From Lentisphaeria bacterium UBA1791 (GTDB taxonomy: Bacteria; Verrucomicrobiota; Lentisphaeria; Victivallales; Victivallaceae): a DNA stretch of 32,449 nt. Below the pieces are notes generated by a model. That model had not been told where the DNA came from. It saw nothing but the letters and a program-made list of their open reading frames with translations, and did not search any database. A program made the translations under genes and the position numbers. The number at the start of each line of letters is the position of its first letter. The first letter of the stretch is position 1. Positions 6,779 to 15,351 of the stretch are shown here, one piece after another. The stretch lies in contig DCFZ01000018.1 in NCBI GenBank assembly GCA_002314455.1, positions 1 to 32,449 on the forward strand. The letters are read 5' to 3'.

Positions 6779-8059
6779 CTACCGGGGGAGTTTGAAGGTG
6801 TCGATGATCTCGTCGACCTGCGCCTGGTTGATCGGTTTGACCGTGCCGAGACGGCGCGCCAGCAGAATGCAGTTGGCGGTGAAATCGGAAACTTCCAACC
6901 GGTCGAAAGCCTGCGTCAGGTTTTTACCGACGGCGACGACGCCGAAATTTTCAACGATGACGACGGGGGTCGCCGGCGTGAGCTTTTCGATGAGCTTCTT
7001 CGGATCGGCGACGAAGTCGGCAAATTTGACGACCGGCATATCGCGCAACTGGATGTAGCTTTCGGGGATCATCCGGCTGTCGAGTGCCGACGCAGTGCAG
7101 GCGAACGCCATCAAATTGGGCGATTTGGTCAAAATGAGCGCGTGCGCCCAGTCGCACTTGGCGTAGATCTCGCGGCAGACTTTGGCGAAACAGGCAGCGG
7201 TTTTGCCCTCTTCGCAGCGCCCCTCTTTCACGCGGACGCTGTCGGCAATGGCGAGTTTGAGCGGATCGAATCCCTGCGGCGTCACGAGGAAGTCGTCGCC
7301 CGAAATCTGCGTCGAAATGACGAGACTGCCCGTATAGACGAGGCGCTGACGGTAGAGCCGCGAAGCGAATTTGACGATGCTGTCGCGCAACGCGCATTCG
7401 GCGGGCGAAGCGGTCGCCGGGACAAAGGTTTCCCACTTGATCGGAGTGCAGTTGCACTTTTCGGCGGGCAACACGGGCGCATGGGTCAAGCCCGACGCCT
7501 GGATCTGCATCCGGGCGAGGAAATCGAGCGTTTCAAAGCGGGCAAAGGCCTCGTCGATCGTCTTGCCGCAGACGACCGCGCCGTGATTTTCCATCATCAC
7601 GCTGTCGGCGCCCTTGGCGAATTCCTCGGAAATGATCTTGCCGAGCGAGATGCTGCCCGGGATGTCGTAACGCGAAAAGACGATCTTGCCGCAGATCTTT
7701 TCAGCGCCGGGCACCCACGCGGCGTCGGGGCATTTGCCGACCAGACTGAACGCGACGAGGCTGGGCGAATGCGCGTGCAGTACGACGCGCACATCGGGGC
7801 GGCGGCGGTAAACTTCCGAGTGGAACGGCAGTTCGCAGCTGGGGGTGTGACAACCGATCTTTTCGCCGGAGGGGGTGACTTTCATGATGTCCGCCGGCGT
7901 GAGCGTACCCTTGTCGATGCCGCTCGGGGTGATCCAGATGTTGCCCTCTTCGTCCTTGATCGAGATGTTGCCGCCTGACGTCGTCGTCATGCCGTAGTCG
8001 TAAACGCGTTGCAGTGCATCGACCAGTTGTTTGCTCGGATGGGTGTATTCGATCGCCAT
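6779..8059 (-). CDS. Double-domain class II aldolase/adducin protein
   Basis: This 426-residue protein contains two copies of the class II aldolase/adducin fold, where classical members (fuculose-1-phosphate or ribulose-5-phosphate enzymes) have one of about 215 residues. Domain 1 keeps the active-site pattern: SGGNIS (28-33), TPSG, Glu76 in CELPFHSEVY, the zinc pair His95/His97 in LHAHSP and His159 in ENHG. Domain 2 (about 215-426) aligns with it (for example ENFGVVAVGKNLTQAF against ENHGAVVCGKTIDEAF) but has lost the His residues. It is probably a structural pseudo-enzyme half. The substrate is unknown. It is the first gene of the minus-strand operon; AAAGGA precedes the ATG and a promoter lies at 8112-8140. 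Confidence 0.88.
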   Translation of the reverse strand: MAIEYTHPSKQLVDALQRVYDYGMTTTSGGNISIKDEEGNIWITPSGIDKGTLTPADIMKVTPSGEKIGCHTPSCELPFHSEVYRRRPDVRVVLHAHSPSLVAFSLVGKCPDAAWVPGAEKICGKIVFSRYDIPGSISLGKIISEEFAKGADSVMMENHGAVVCGKTIDEAFARFETLDFLARMQIQASGLTHAPVLPAEKCNCTPIKWETFVPATASPAECALRDSIVKFASRLYRQRLVYTGSLVISTQISGDDFLVTPQGFDPLKLAIADSVRVKEGRCEEGKTAACFAKVCREIYAKCDWAHALILTKSPNLMAFACTASALDSRMIPESYIQLRDMPVVKFADFVADPKKLIEKLTPATPVVIVENFGVVAVGKNLTQAFDRLEVSDFTANCILLARRLGTVKPINQAQVDEIIDTFKLPR

Positions 8060-8111
8060 AAAAATTTCCTTTACGTTGAATGGTTTTTGAGGTCTTGCTT
8101 TTACATCTTAT

Positions 8112-8140
8112 AAAATACATCAACAACGCGGACTTTTCAA
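8112..8140 (-). promoter_or_regulatory. Promoter of the aldolase-rlmD-abcF-rpoN operon
   Basis: Minus strand: TTGAAA (8135-8140), 17-bp spacer, TATTTT (8112-8117). The predicted leader is about 45 nt to the ATG at 8059. It is divergent from the promoter at 8190-8218. Confidence 0.7.
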
Positions 8141-8189
8141 TTCGGCAACGCACAATGTGGAAAAAGGCGTCTTTTTTCCGTGAAAGGGC

Positions 8190-8218
8190 TTGACTTTTTT
8201 CGTGCGATGCTGTATTTT
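8190..8218 (+). promoter_or_regulatory. Promoter of the pilus/secretion assembly operon
   Basis: TTGACT (8190-8195), 17-bp spacer, TATTTT (8213-8218). Start near 8225 gives a leader of about 35 nt. An inverted repeat GGAAAAAG/CTTTTTTCC (8159-8179) lies just upstream, between the two divergent promoters. Confidence 0.75.
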
Positions 8219-8260
8219 CATTGACAAACTGCAATTCCAACTCTAAAATCAGGTGATATT

Positions 8261-9976
8261 TTGGCACAGGATACCGATTATATTCTGATGTTGCTGAAAG
8301 AGAGCGGCATGGTTTCCGCCGACGACATCCGCGCCGCCAAGCAGGCCGCGATGGATTCCGAGGAACAGGGTAACCCGGTAAGTCCCGTCGACGTGCTGAT
8401 CAAAAACAACGTGATCAGCGAAGTCGATCTCTTGACGATGCTCGCACAGCAGTACGGCGTGGAACTGATGGATCTCGAAGGGTACGAAATCCCGCTCGAG
8501 GTGCGCTCCAAACTTTCGACGGAAGTCGTCCGCCACTACAACGTGGTGCCGGTGATGCTCCACGACGACGTGCTGATCGTCGCGATGAGCGATCCGACCG
8601 ACATGGAAACGCTCGACACCGTCCGCTACATCTACGGCGGCGAAGTCGAGGAAGTCGTCGCGACCAAGAAGCAGATCAAACGGCTGATCGACCGCTACTT
8701 CGTCGAAGAGGAAGAAAGCGCCACCCGCAAGGCGATGAAGCAGGAAGACGACGAGTTGGAGATCCTCGACGATCAGGCCAACGTCGCGGCGGCGGAAGGC
8801 GACGATCAGGCGCCGATCATCCGCCTGGTGACCAAGCTGATCCTCGACGCCTACAAAATGCGCGCATCCGACATCCACCTTGAACCGATGGAAAAACGCT
8901 ACCGCGTGCGCTACCGCATCGACGGCGCGCTCCGCGAGATCCCCGGGCCGCCGAAATATCTGCAGGCGAACTTCACGTCGCGCGTCAAGATCATGGCGCA
9001 TTTGGACATCACCGAAAAGCGCATCCCGCAGGACGGCCGTATCCAGCTTTCCGTCGGCGACAAGGACATCGATTTGCGTGTGTCGTCAATCCCGACGATC
9101 TTCGGCGAAAGTATCGTCATGCGTATCTTGGACAAATCGAGCATTCAGCTCGACATCCCGAAACTCGGTTTCTACGCCGACGACCTCGACCTCGTCAACA
9201 AGATCATCAACTACCCCGACGGCATTTTCCTCGTCACCGGCCCGACCGGTTCCGGCAAGACGACTTCGCTGTACGCCTTTTTGAATACGATCAACACGCC
9301 GGCGCGCAAGCTCATCACCGTCGAAGACCCCGTCGAATACCAGCTGCCCGGCATCAACCAGGTGCAGGTCGACCGCTACGTCGATATGACCTTTGCCGCC
9401 GCACTGCGATCCATGCTCCGTCAGGCGCCCAACATCATCATGATCGGTGAAATCCGCGACCTCGAAACGGCGGAAATCGCGATCAACGCGTCGCTGACCG
9501 GTCACTTGGTTTTCAGTACGTTGCACACCAACGACGCCCCGGGCGCGATCACCCGTCTGATCGATATGGGCGTGAAACCGTTTCTGGTGGCGACTTCGCT
9601 CCGGGCGATCATGGCGCAGCGGTTGTTGCGCCGCATCTGCCCGCACTGCAAGGCGCCCTACACGCCGACGGCGGTCGAAAAACGGATGCTCGGCTTGAGC
9701 GACGAATACATTGCCAGCCGTCAGTTCTACAAGGGCAAGGGATGCCGCGAGTGCGGTTTCACCGGCTACAAGGGGCGGATCGGCATCTACGAGATTTTCG
9801 TGATTACCGAAGACATCGGCAAACTGATCTTTGCCAACGAAACCAGCGGACGGATCCGCGAATACGCCCGGCGCAACGGCATGCGGTCGCTCCGCGACGA
9901 CGCGCTCCGCAAGGCGGAAGCGGGAATCGCCACGCTCGAAGACGTCATTTTCGTCACCTTGCGCGACGAGTGTTAG
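8261..9976 (+). CDS. gspE: Type II secretion/type IV pilus assembly ATPase (GspE/PilB), copy 1
   Basis: This hexameric cytoplasmic ATPase of 571 residues powers pilin or pseudopilin polymerisation. An N-terminal MshEN-type domain (about 1-150) is followed by the GspE core: ASDIHLEP, Walker A GPTGSGKTT at about 327-335, the Asp-box region, Walker B IIMIGEIRD at about 391-399, the His box LVFSTLHTNDA, and a zinc-binding insert with CPHC (about 459) and CREC (about 494). The zinc site marks the extension (GspE/PilB) type rather than the retraction type. The start used is TTG at 8261 behind AGGTGA (8251-8256), and the next in-frame ATG is at 8288. It is the first gene of a long operon, with a second GspE directly after it. 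Confidence 0.93.
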   Translation: MAQDTDYILMLLKESGMVSADDIRAAKQAAMDSEEQGNPVSPVDVLIKNNVISEVDLLTMLAQQYGVELMDLEGYEIPLEVRSKLSTEVVRHYNVVPVMLHDDVLIVAMSDPTDMETLDTVRYIYGGEVEEVVATKKQIKRLIDRYFVEEEESATRKAMKQEDDELEILDDQANVAAAEGDDQAPIIRLVTKLILDAYKMRASDIHLEPMEKRYRVRYRIDGALREIPGPPKYLQANFTSRVKIMAHLDITEKRIPQDGRIQLSVGDKDIDLRVSSIPTIFGESIVMRILDKSSIQLDIPKLGFYADDLDLVNKIINYPDGIFLVTGPTGSGKTTSLYAFLNTINTPARKLITVEDPVEYQLPGINQVQVDRYVDMTFAAALRSMLRQAPNIIMIGEIRDLETAEIAINASLTGHLVFSTLHTNDAPGAITRLIDMGVKPFLVATSLRAIMAQRLLRRICPHCKAPYTPTAVEKRMLGLSDEYIASRQFYKGKGCRECGFTGYKGRIGIYEIFVITEDIGKLIFANETSGRIREYARRNGMRSLRDDALRKAEAGIATLEDVIFVTLRDEC

Positions 9977-9991
9977 AAAGGGTACGCAATT

Positions 9992-11680
9992 ATGCTTGAC
10001 ATTGAAAGTTCAGCGTTGATCGATCTCTTGAAAAGCGAACGCGGCGCCGGCGATCCGGAACTGGCGGGCCATTTGAAAGAGGTCGCCGAAGAGTGCGAAT
10101 CCAGCGGCAAGGATGCGATGCAAGTCATCGAGAATTTCGGTCTTTTCCCCCGGCAGGAAATGCTTCAGATGATGGCGGAAAGCCTCGGCAGTTACGTCTG
10201 GAACCCCTCCGACAACGACGTGCCGCAGGAAACCATTCAGAAATTTGAAAACGATTTTGCGCGCACCAACGGCGCGATCCCGTTGCAGGACGACGTCGGG
10301 ACTCTTCACGTCGCGATGCGCTCGCCGCTTAATTACCAGCTGGTCGAAAAGATGCGTTTCGTGCTGGGGTGCGACATTCTGCCCGTCGTCTGCGACCCCG
10401 AAGCCTTCGACAAGGAACTCGACCGCTACTACCCGGAAAAAGTCGACTCCGTCGCCGACATCGTCGCCGAAATCGGCAGCAAGGAATACACGATGGACGA
10501 GGCGGTGAGCGAAGAGGCCGCCAACGAGGCGCCGATCATCAAATTCGTCGATGTCGTTTTGCGTCAGGCAATCCGCGACAAGGCGTCGGACATTCACTTT
10601 GAACCCTTTGAAAAGAACTTCCGCATCCGCTACCGGGTCGACGGCGCGCTCTTTGAAATGCCGCCGCCGCCGAAAGGGCTGGCGCTGCCCGTCATCAGCC
10701 GCATCAAGATCATTTCCGGCTTGAACATTTCGGAACGCCGCCGCCCGCAGGACGGTCGTATCCAGCTGAAGCTCAACGGCCGTCAGATCGACTTGCGTGT
10801 TTCCTGTCTGCCGACGACCCACGGCGAATCCGTGGTGCTCCGCGTGCTCGACCGTACCGTCGTCAACTTGCAGCTCGACTCGCTCGGCATCGGCACTGAC
10901 GTGCTCGCCAGTTTGCGCGAACTCATCAACATGCCGACCGGCATTCTGCTCGTCACCGGGCCGACCGGTTCCGGTAAGACGACTACGCTTTATTCGGCGC
11001 TCGGCGAGATCAACAAGGTCGAAGACAAGCTCCTCACCGCCGAAGACCCGGTCGAATACGACATCGAGGGCATCATCCAGTGCCCGATCAACGACGCCGT
11101 CGGCATGACCTTTCAAAAAGCGTTGCGCGCCTTTTTGCGTCAGGACCCCGACCGCATTCTTGTCGGCGAAATCCGCGACTTTGAAACGGCGCAGATCGCA
11201 ATCGAAGCGTCGCTCACCGGTCACTTCGTTTTCAGTACCTTGCACACCAACGACGCCGCGAGCACCATCACCCGTCTCGTCGATATGGGCGTCGAGCCGT
11301 TTCTGATCGCTTCGTCGCTCGTCGGCGTGCTCGGTCAGCGGCTGATCCGCCGCGTCTGCAAGAACTGCATCGAGTATTACGAACCCAACGACAGCGACCT
11401 CGACCGGCTCGGGCTGGAGCGCGGTCAGGTCGAGGGGATCAAGTTCTGTTACGGCAAAGGCTGCCCCAAGTGCAACAACACCGGTTACAAGGGACGCAAA
11501 GCCCTGACGGAATTGATGGTCATCAATCAGGATCTGCGCGAGATGATTTCCAACAACGCGCCCGCCAACGAGTTACGCGACAAGGCGATCGCACTCGGCA
11601 TGCGGCCGCTGCGCGAAGACGGGTTGCTGGCGATCTTCAACGGCGAAACCAGCGTCGACGAAGTCGTCCGCTATACATAA
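9992..11680 (+). CDS. gspE: Type II secretion/type IV pilus assembly ATPase (GspE/PilB), copy 2
   Basis: This is a 562-residue paralogue of the preceding gene with the same architecture. It has an MshEN-like N-terminus, ASDIHFEP, Walker A GPTGSGKTTT at about 324, Walker B ILVGEIRD at about 388, His box FVFSTLHTNDA, and paired zinc cysteines CKNC (about 455) and CPKC (about 490). Both copies have intact catalytic motifs and both have the zinc insert, so this is not a PilB/PilT pair. The N-terminal domains differ more than the motor domains, which suggests they dock to different partners or form a mixed hexamer (inference). It starts with ATG 15 bases after the first copy's stop, with GAAAGG as a modest Shine-Dalgarno, and is followed by gspF. 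Confidence 0.93.
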   Translation: MLDIESSALIDLLKSERGAGDPELAGHLKEVAEECESSGKDAMQVIENFGLFPRQEMLQMMAESLGSYVWNPSDNDVPQETIQKFENDFARTNGAIPLQDDVGTLHVAMRSPLNYQLVEKMRFVLGCDILPVVCDPEAFDKELDRYYPEKVDSVADIVAEIGSKEYTMDEAVSEEAANEAPIIKFVDVVLRQAIRDKASDIHFEPFEKNFRIRYRVDGALFEMPPPPKGLALPVISRIKIISGLNISERRRPQDGRIQLKLNGRQIDLRVSCLPTTHGESVVLRVLDRTVVNLQLDSLGIGTDVLASLRELINMPTGILLVTGPTGSGKTTTLYSALGEINKVEDKLLTAEDPVEYDIEGIIQCPINDAVGMTFQKALRAFLRQDPDRILVGEIRDFETAQIAIEASLTGHFVFSTLHTNDAASTITRLVDMGVEPFLIASSLVGVLGQRLIRRVCKNCIEYYEPNDSDLDRLGLERGQVEGIKFCYGKGCPKCNNTGYKGRKALTELMVINQDLREMISNNAPANELRDKAIALGMRPLREDGLLAIFNGETSVDEVVRYT

Positions 11681-11717
11681 AAGAACCATTTAACGGTAAC
11701 AAAAGGAGTTTCCGTCT

Positions 11718-12965
11718 ATGCCACAATATGATTACGTCGCCATGGACAGCAAGGGGCGTGAGAAAAAGAGCACCATCAAGGCGGCGAGCGAGGAAGCCGC
11801 GCTTCAGGAACTGAAGAAAAAGGGGCTTTTCCCCACGTCGATCAAACCGGCGGTCACCTCCAAGCCGGCGCCGAAAAAGGCGAAATCGGAAAAAGGCGGC
11901 TTGAATATCACGTTCGGACCGCAGGTCATCCCGCACAAGGAATTGATCATTCTGACCCGTCAGCTGGCGATCCTGCTCGACGCCGGACTGCCGTTGATCC
12001 GCGCGTTGCGGACTTTGGAGCGTCAGGCGCACAACCCGATGGTGCGCAACGTCCTCGGCAAGATCGCCGCCGCCGTCGAAGGCGGTGCGACGTTTGCTGA
12101 AGCGCTTGCCCAACACCCGAAATCCTTTGACAAACTTTACCTCAATATGGTGCGCGCGGGCGAGGCTTCCGGCGCGATGGAAACCATTCTCGACCGTCTG
12201 GCGGGCTTCATGGAAAAATCCTCGCGCATCGCCGGCAAGGTGAAAGCGGCGATGATCTACCCGATCGTCGTGTTGGTGATCTCGCTGGTCGCCGTCGCCG
12301 GGTTGATGATTTTCATCGTCCCGAACTTCAAAAAGATTTTCGCCGATCTGCTCCCCGGCGAACCGCTGCCGGGCATCACGCAATTTTTCATCAACCTCAG
12401 CAGTACGCTCTCGGAGCAATGGTACATTTACCTGATCGCCATCGCGGCGATCGTTCTGCTGTTTAAGATCGTCGGCAAGATCCCCGTGGGAAAATTCGCC
12501 CTCGACTTCTTGAAGTACCACATGCCGGTTTTCGGCAGCATCATTTCCAAGACCGCCGTTTCGCGTTTCAGCCGTACGCTCGGTACGCTGATGGCGTCCG
12601 GCGTGCCGGTGCTCAACGCGCTCGCCATCGTCAAGGAAACCAGCGGCAACGAAGTCGTCGCCAAGGCGGTGACCAACGTTCACGCGGCGGTCAAGGAAGG
12701 CGAAGGAATCGCCAATCCGCTCGGCAAGACCAAGGTCTTTGAACCGATGGTCATCAGTATGGTCGAGGTCGGCGAAGAGACCGGTAAACTGCCGGAAATG
12801 CTGAACAAGATCGCCGACACCTACGAAGACGAAGTCGACAACAAGGTCAGCGCACTCACGTCGTTGATCGAACCGTTGATGATCGTCGCGCTCGCCGGCA
12901 TCGTCGGCACGGTCGTCATCGCGCTTTTCATGCCGCTGGTCAAGATCATCGAAAAGATGTCGTAA
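11718..12965 (+). CDS. gspF: Inner-membrane platform protein GspF/PilC
   Basis: This polytopic inner-membrane protein (415 residues) is the platform on which the assembly ATPases act. It has the usual two T2SSF domains, about 75-195 (LTRQLAILLDAGLPLIRAL) and about 275-400 (FSRTLGTLMASGVPVLNAL), whose similarity shows the internal duplication. Membrane segments lie near 176-200, 234-252 and 383-408. The basic, Lys/Pro-rich stretch at about 45-65 is the cytoplasmic N-terminal linker. AAAAGGAG precedes the ATG by 8 bases. It lies 37 bases after the second GspE gene and 7 before coaX. Its length is typical, and the gene order E-E-F supports a type IV pilus or type II secretion role. Confidence 0.94.
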   Translation: MPQYDYVAMDSKGREKKSTIKAASEEAALQELKKKGLFPTSIKPAVTSKPAPKKAKSEKGGLNITFGPQVIPHKELIILTRQLAILLDAGLPLIRALRTLERQAHNPMVRNVLGKIAAAVEGGATFAEALAQHPKSFDKLYLNMVRAGEASGAMETILDRLAGFMEKSSRIAGKVKAAMIYPIVVLVISLVAVAGLMIFIVPNFKKIFADLLPGEPLPGITQFFINLSSTLSEQWYIYLIAIAAIVLLFKIVGKIPVGKFALDFLKYHMPVFGSIISKTAVSRFSRTLGTLMASGVPVLNALAIVKETSGNEVVAKAVTNVHAAVKEGEGIANPLGKTKVFEPMVISMVEVGEETGKLPEMLNKIADTYEDEVDNKVSALTSLIEPLMIVALAGIVGTVVIALFMPLVKIIEKMS

Positions 12966-12972
12966 CGACCCG

Positions 12973-13659
12973 ATGAATCTGCTGAATATCGGCAATACCC
13001 ACAGCACGCTCGGAGTTTGGCAAAACCATACGCTCGAGCGTGTTGTTTCCATTCCGACCGGGGAACTTACTCCCGAATGGCTCGGCGACGGCGAAACGCT
13101 GGCAGCTTGCGTCGTTCCGCCGGCGGCAGCGCGCATCGCCGGCAAAAACGTGCGCTTCATCGATGCGCTGCACTGCGCCAAAAGCATTGATTTCAGTCGC
13201 GTCGACGCGGCGAAACTCGGCGCCGACCGCGTCGCCAACGCCTTTGCGCTGGCGAAGTTCTTTCCGTTGCCCGCGCTCGTCATCGACTGCGGCACCGCAA
13301 TCACTTTTGAGATCCTCGACGAAAAGCGGCGTTTCTACAGCGGCGCGATCGCGCCGGGACGCAAATTGATGCGGCGATCGCTCCACGTCGGGACGGCGCA
13401 ACTGCCGGAGATCCCGCTGGTCGACGCGCCGCCGGAAACCTTTGGCAACGACACCATCGGCAACTTGCTTTTCGGCATCGACCGCGGCATCGTCGGGCTG
13501 GTCAAAGAATTGCTGGCAAAGACGCTGAACGATATCCCCGCCGGGCACATCGTGCTGACCGGCGGCGATGCGGCTTTTTTCTTGCCGGAACTGCCCGGCG
13601 CCGAGGCGGCGCCGCCAAACTTCACCTTGTACGGCATTCTGGAAGCCGCTGAAAAATAA
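12973..13659 (+). CDS. coaX: Type III pantothenate kinase CoaX (variant phosphate motif)
   Basis: CoaX phosphorylates pantothenate in the first step of coenzyme A synthesis. The product (228 residues, slightly short for the roughly 255-residue family) has the ASKHA features. The pantothenate-binding GADR motif is LGADRVANA (about 76-84). The catalytic-Asp motif is VIDCGTAITFE and the interface motif is SGAIAPG. The N-terminal phosphate motif reads LLNIGNTHS, where the family normally has DxGNT, so an Asn replaces the conserved first Asp. Activity may therefore be altered, although the second Asp is kept. The start is ATG 7 bases after the gspF stop, and its own stop is one base before aroE. 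Confidence 0.88.
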   Translation: MNLLNIGNTHSTLGVWQNHTLERVVSIPTGELTPEWLGDGETLAACVVPPAAARIAGKNVRFIDALHCAKSIDFSRVDAAKLGADRVANAFALAKFFPLPALVIDCGTAITFEILDEKRRFYSGAIAPGRKLMRRSLHVGTAQLPEIPLVDAPPETFGNDTIGNLLFGIDRGIVGLVKELLAKTLNDIPAGHIVLTGGDAAFFLPELPGAEAAPPNFTLYGILEAAEK

Positions 13660-13660
13660 A

Positions 13661-14503
13661 ATGGATTTTTCTTTGCTCGCTCGTTTTTCCTACTGCGTCA
13701 TCGGCGATCCGATCGACCATTCGCTTTCGCCGGTGATGCAAAACGCCGCTTTTTCCGCGCTTCAAATGGGCGCGCCCTACGGCAAAATGCAGGTGCACCG
13801 CGAAGAAATGGATGCCTTTTTTTCGTATGCCCGCACGCATTTAAAAGGGGTGAACGTCACCGTGCCGCTCAAAGAGGAAGCGGCGCTCCGCGTCGATGAA
13901 CTCGGCAAGTTTGCGGCGGCGACCCGTTCGGTCAACACGCTCAAGATCAGCGAGGGGCATATCTTCGGCGATTCGACCGACGGCGTGGGCATTTTGCGCG
14001 CGCTCGAAGAAACGCTGAATTTTACCGCTTTCGGCAAAACGATCCTCTTTCTCGGCGCAGGCGGGGCGGCGCGGGCGGCAAGTTTCGCGCTCGCGTTTGA
14101 GGGGGCGCGCGCCATCGCTTTTCTCAACCGCTCGCGCGAACGCGCCGAAGCGCTCGCCAACGAACTGCAGACGCAATTTCCCGCCCTTTGCGTCGCGGCG
14201 GCAACGTTTGACGACCGCGCGGCGGTAAAGCGGCTGTTTTCCGACGCCGAACTCGTCATCCAGTCGACTTCGCTCGGCTGGCACGACGACGATCCGCAGG
14301 TACTGGAAATCCCCGAAACGCAGGCGACGTTTTTCGACCTCGTCTACCGCGACACCAAATTTCTGCGCACGGCGCATTCGCGCCATTTGCGCGCCGGCAA
14401 CGGCAGTTCGATGTTGCTCTATCAGGGGGCGGCGTCCTTTGAACTTTGGACCGGCAAAAAGGCGCCGCTCGATGCGATGCGGCGCGCATTGGAGTTGAAA
14501 TGA
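13661..14503 (+). CDS. aroE: Shikimate dehydrogenase AroE
   Basis: AroE reduces 3-dehydroshikimate to shikimate with NADPH in aromatic amino acid synthesis. The 280-residue product shows the substrate motifs DHSLSPVMQ and KGVNVTVPLK (catalytic Lys), the second catalytic Asp in STDGVGI, the Rossmann glycine loop LGAGGAARA, NRSRERAEA for the NADP phosphate, and the terminal YQGAASFELWTG. The start at 13661 is chosen because the coaX stop is at 13657-13659; an open frame extending upstream to 13568 overlaps coaX and has no family similarity. Its stop overlaps the prepilin peptidase start (ATGA, 14500-14503), so it is embedded in the pilus assembly operon. Confidence 0.95.
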   Translation: MDFSLLARFSYCVIGDPIDHSLSPVMQNAAFSALQMGAPYGKMQVHREEMDAFFSYARTHLKGVNVTVPLKEEAALRVDELGKFAAATRSVNTLKISEGHIFGDSTDGVGILRALEETLNFTAFGKTILFLGAGGAARAASFALAFEGARAIAFLNRSRERAEALANELQTQFPALCVAAATFDDRAAVKRLFSDAELVIQSTSLGWHDDDPQVLEIPETQATFFDLVYRDTKFLRTAHSRHLRAGNGSSMLLYQGAASFELWTGKKAPLDAMRRALELK

Positions 14504-15351
14504 GTTTCTTTTCGGCAAATCTGGAACTCCCCGCCGTGCGGTGGATTGTGCTGACCGGCTTTTTTCTCGTCGGCGCTTCACTCGGGAGTTTTCTCAACGT
14601 CTGTTTCTGGCGGATTCCGCGCGGTGAATCGGTGGTGACGACGCCGTCGCACTGCACGAGTTGTCAGCACAAGATCGCGTGGTACGACAATCTGCCGATT
14701 TTCAGTTTTCTCATCCTGCGCGGGAAATGCCGTTACTGCCGCGCGCCCTATTCGGCGCGTTACTTTGCCGTCGAACTTGCCTGTGGTACGCTCTTTGCCG
14801 CCTTTGCCGCCACGGGAATTCTGGTGCATTGGACGCCGGTCGAATTGCTGATTCCGGGGTGCGCGGCGCTTTACTTTGCCTTTGCGATTGCGTGGTTTGA
14901 TTTTTTCTACCGCGTGATCCCGGGCGGAGTGACGCAAGTCGGCTTTCTTGCCGGGATCGTGCTCGCGGGGATTTTCCCGCGCACGCAAGGCACAAATTTC
15001 TGGCTTGAAGCGCTCCTTTATTCGGCGGCAAGCGGTGCCGGCTTTTGGATTGCGCTCGCGCTGTTTGCCAATGTCGGCAAGCGCTTTGCCAAACGCGAAG
15101 TGCTGGGGGGCGGCGACGTCAAGGCGATGGCGGCGATCGCCGCGATGCTCGGCTGGAAAGGCGGATTTTTCATTTTGCTCGCCGCTTCGCTGATCGGTGC
15201 CGGAGCCGGACTGTTCAAGGCGCTGGTGAAAAAAAAGCGCATACGCACGCAGTCGGTCGCTTTCGGCGTCGCGCTCGCATTGGCGATCGCGCTCTGGTGT
15301 TTTGCCAGAATGAGGATTGTCGCGATTCCCTTCTTTGCCGCCTTGCGATAA
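14500..15351 (+). CDS. pilD: Prepilin peptidase/N-methyltransferase PilD
   Basis: This inner-membrane aspartyl protease (283 residues) cleaves the leader of prepilins and methylates the new N-terminus. The N-terminal domain has the paired zinc cysteines of methylating enzymes: Cys52/Cys55 (CTSC) and Cys77/Cys80 (CRYC). The two catalytic Asp residues are Asp134 (AWFDFFYRVIP) and Asp206 in GGGDVKAM. The usual Asp after IP in the first motif is Gly here (VIPGG). Several membrane segments follow. The start is ATG 14500 by overlap with aroE; a longer frame to 14446 lies inside aroE. It is the natural processing enzyme for the pseudopilin encoded at 20487. Confidence 0.94.
   Translation: MSFFSANLELPAVRWIVLTGFFLVGASLGSFLNVCFWRIPRGESVVTTPSHCTSCQHKIAWYDNLPIFSFLILRGKCRYCRAPYSARYFAVELACGTLFAAFAATGILVHWTPVELLIPGCAALYFAFAIAWFDFFYRVIPGGVTQVGFLAGIVLAGIFPRTQGTNFWLEALLYSAASGAGFWIALALFANVGKRFAKREVLGGGDVKAMAAIAAMLGWKGGFFILLAASLIGAGAGLFKALVKKKRIRTQSVAFGVALALAIALWCFARMRIVAIPFFAALR

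Noticed and set aside
8259..8275. TGGCAC resembling the -24 half of a sigma-54 promoter
   Set aside because: No TTGC-type -12 element follows at the required distance, and the site is already within the gspE start.
11637..13304. 555-codon minus-strand frame opposite gspF and coaX
   Set aside because: GspF and CoaX are unambiguous on the plus strand; the opposite frame has no recognisable motif.
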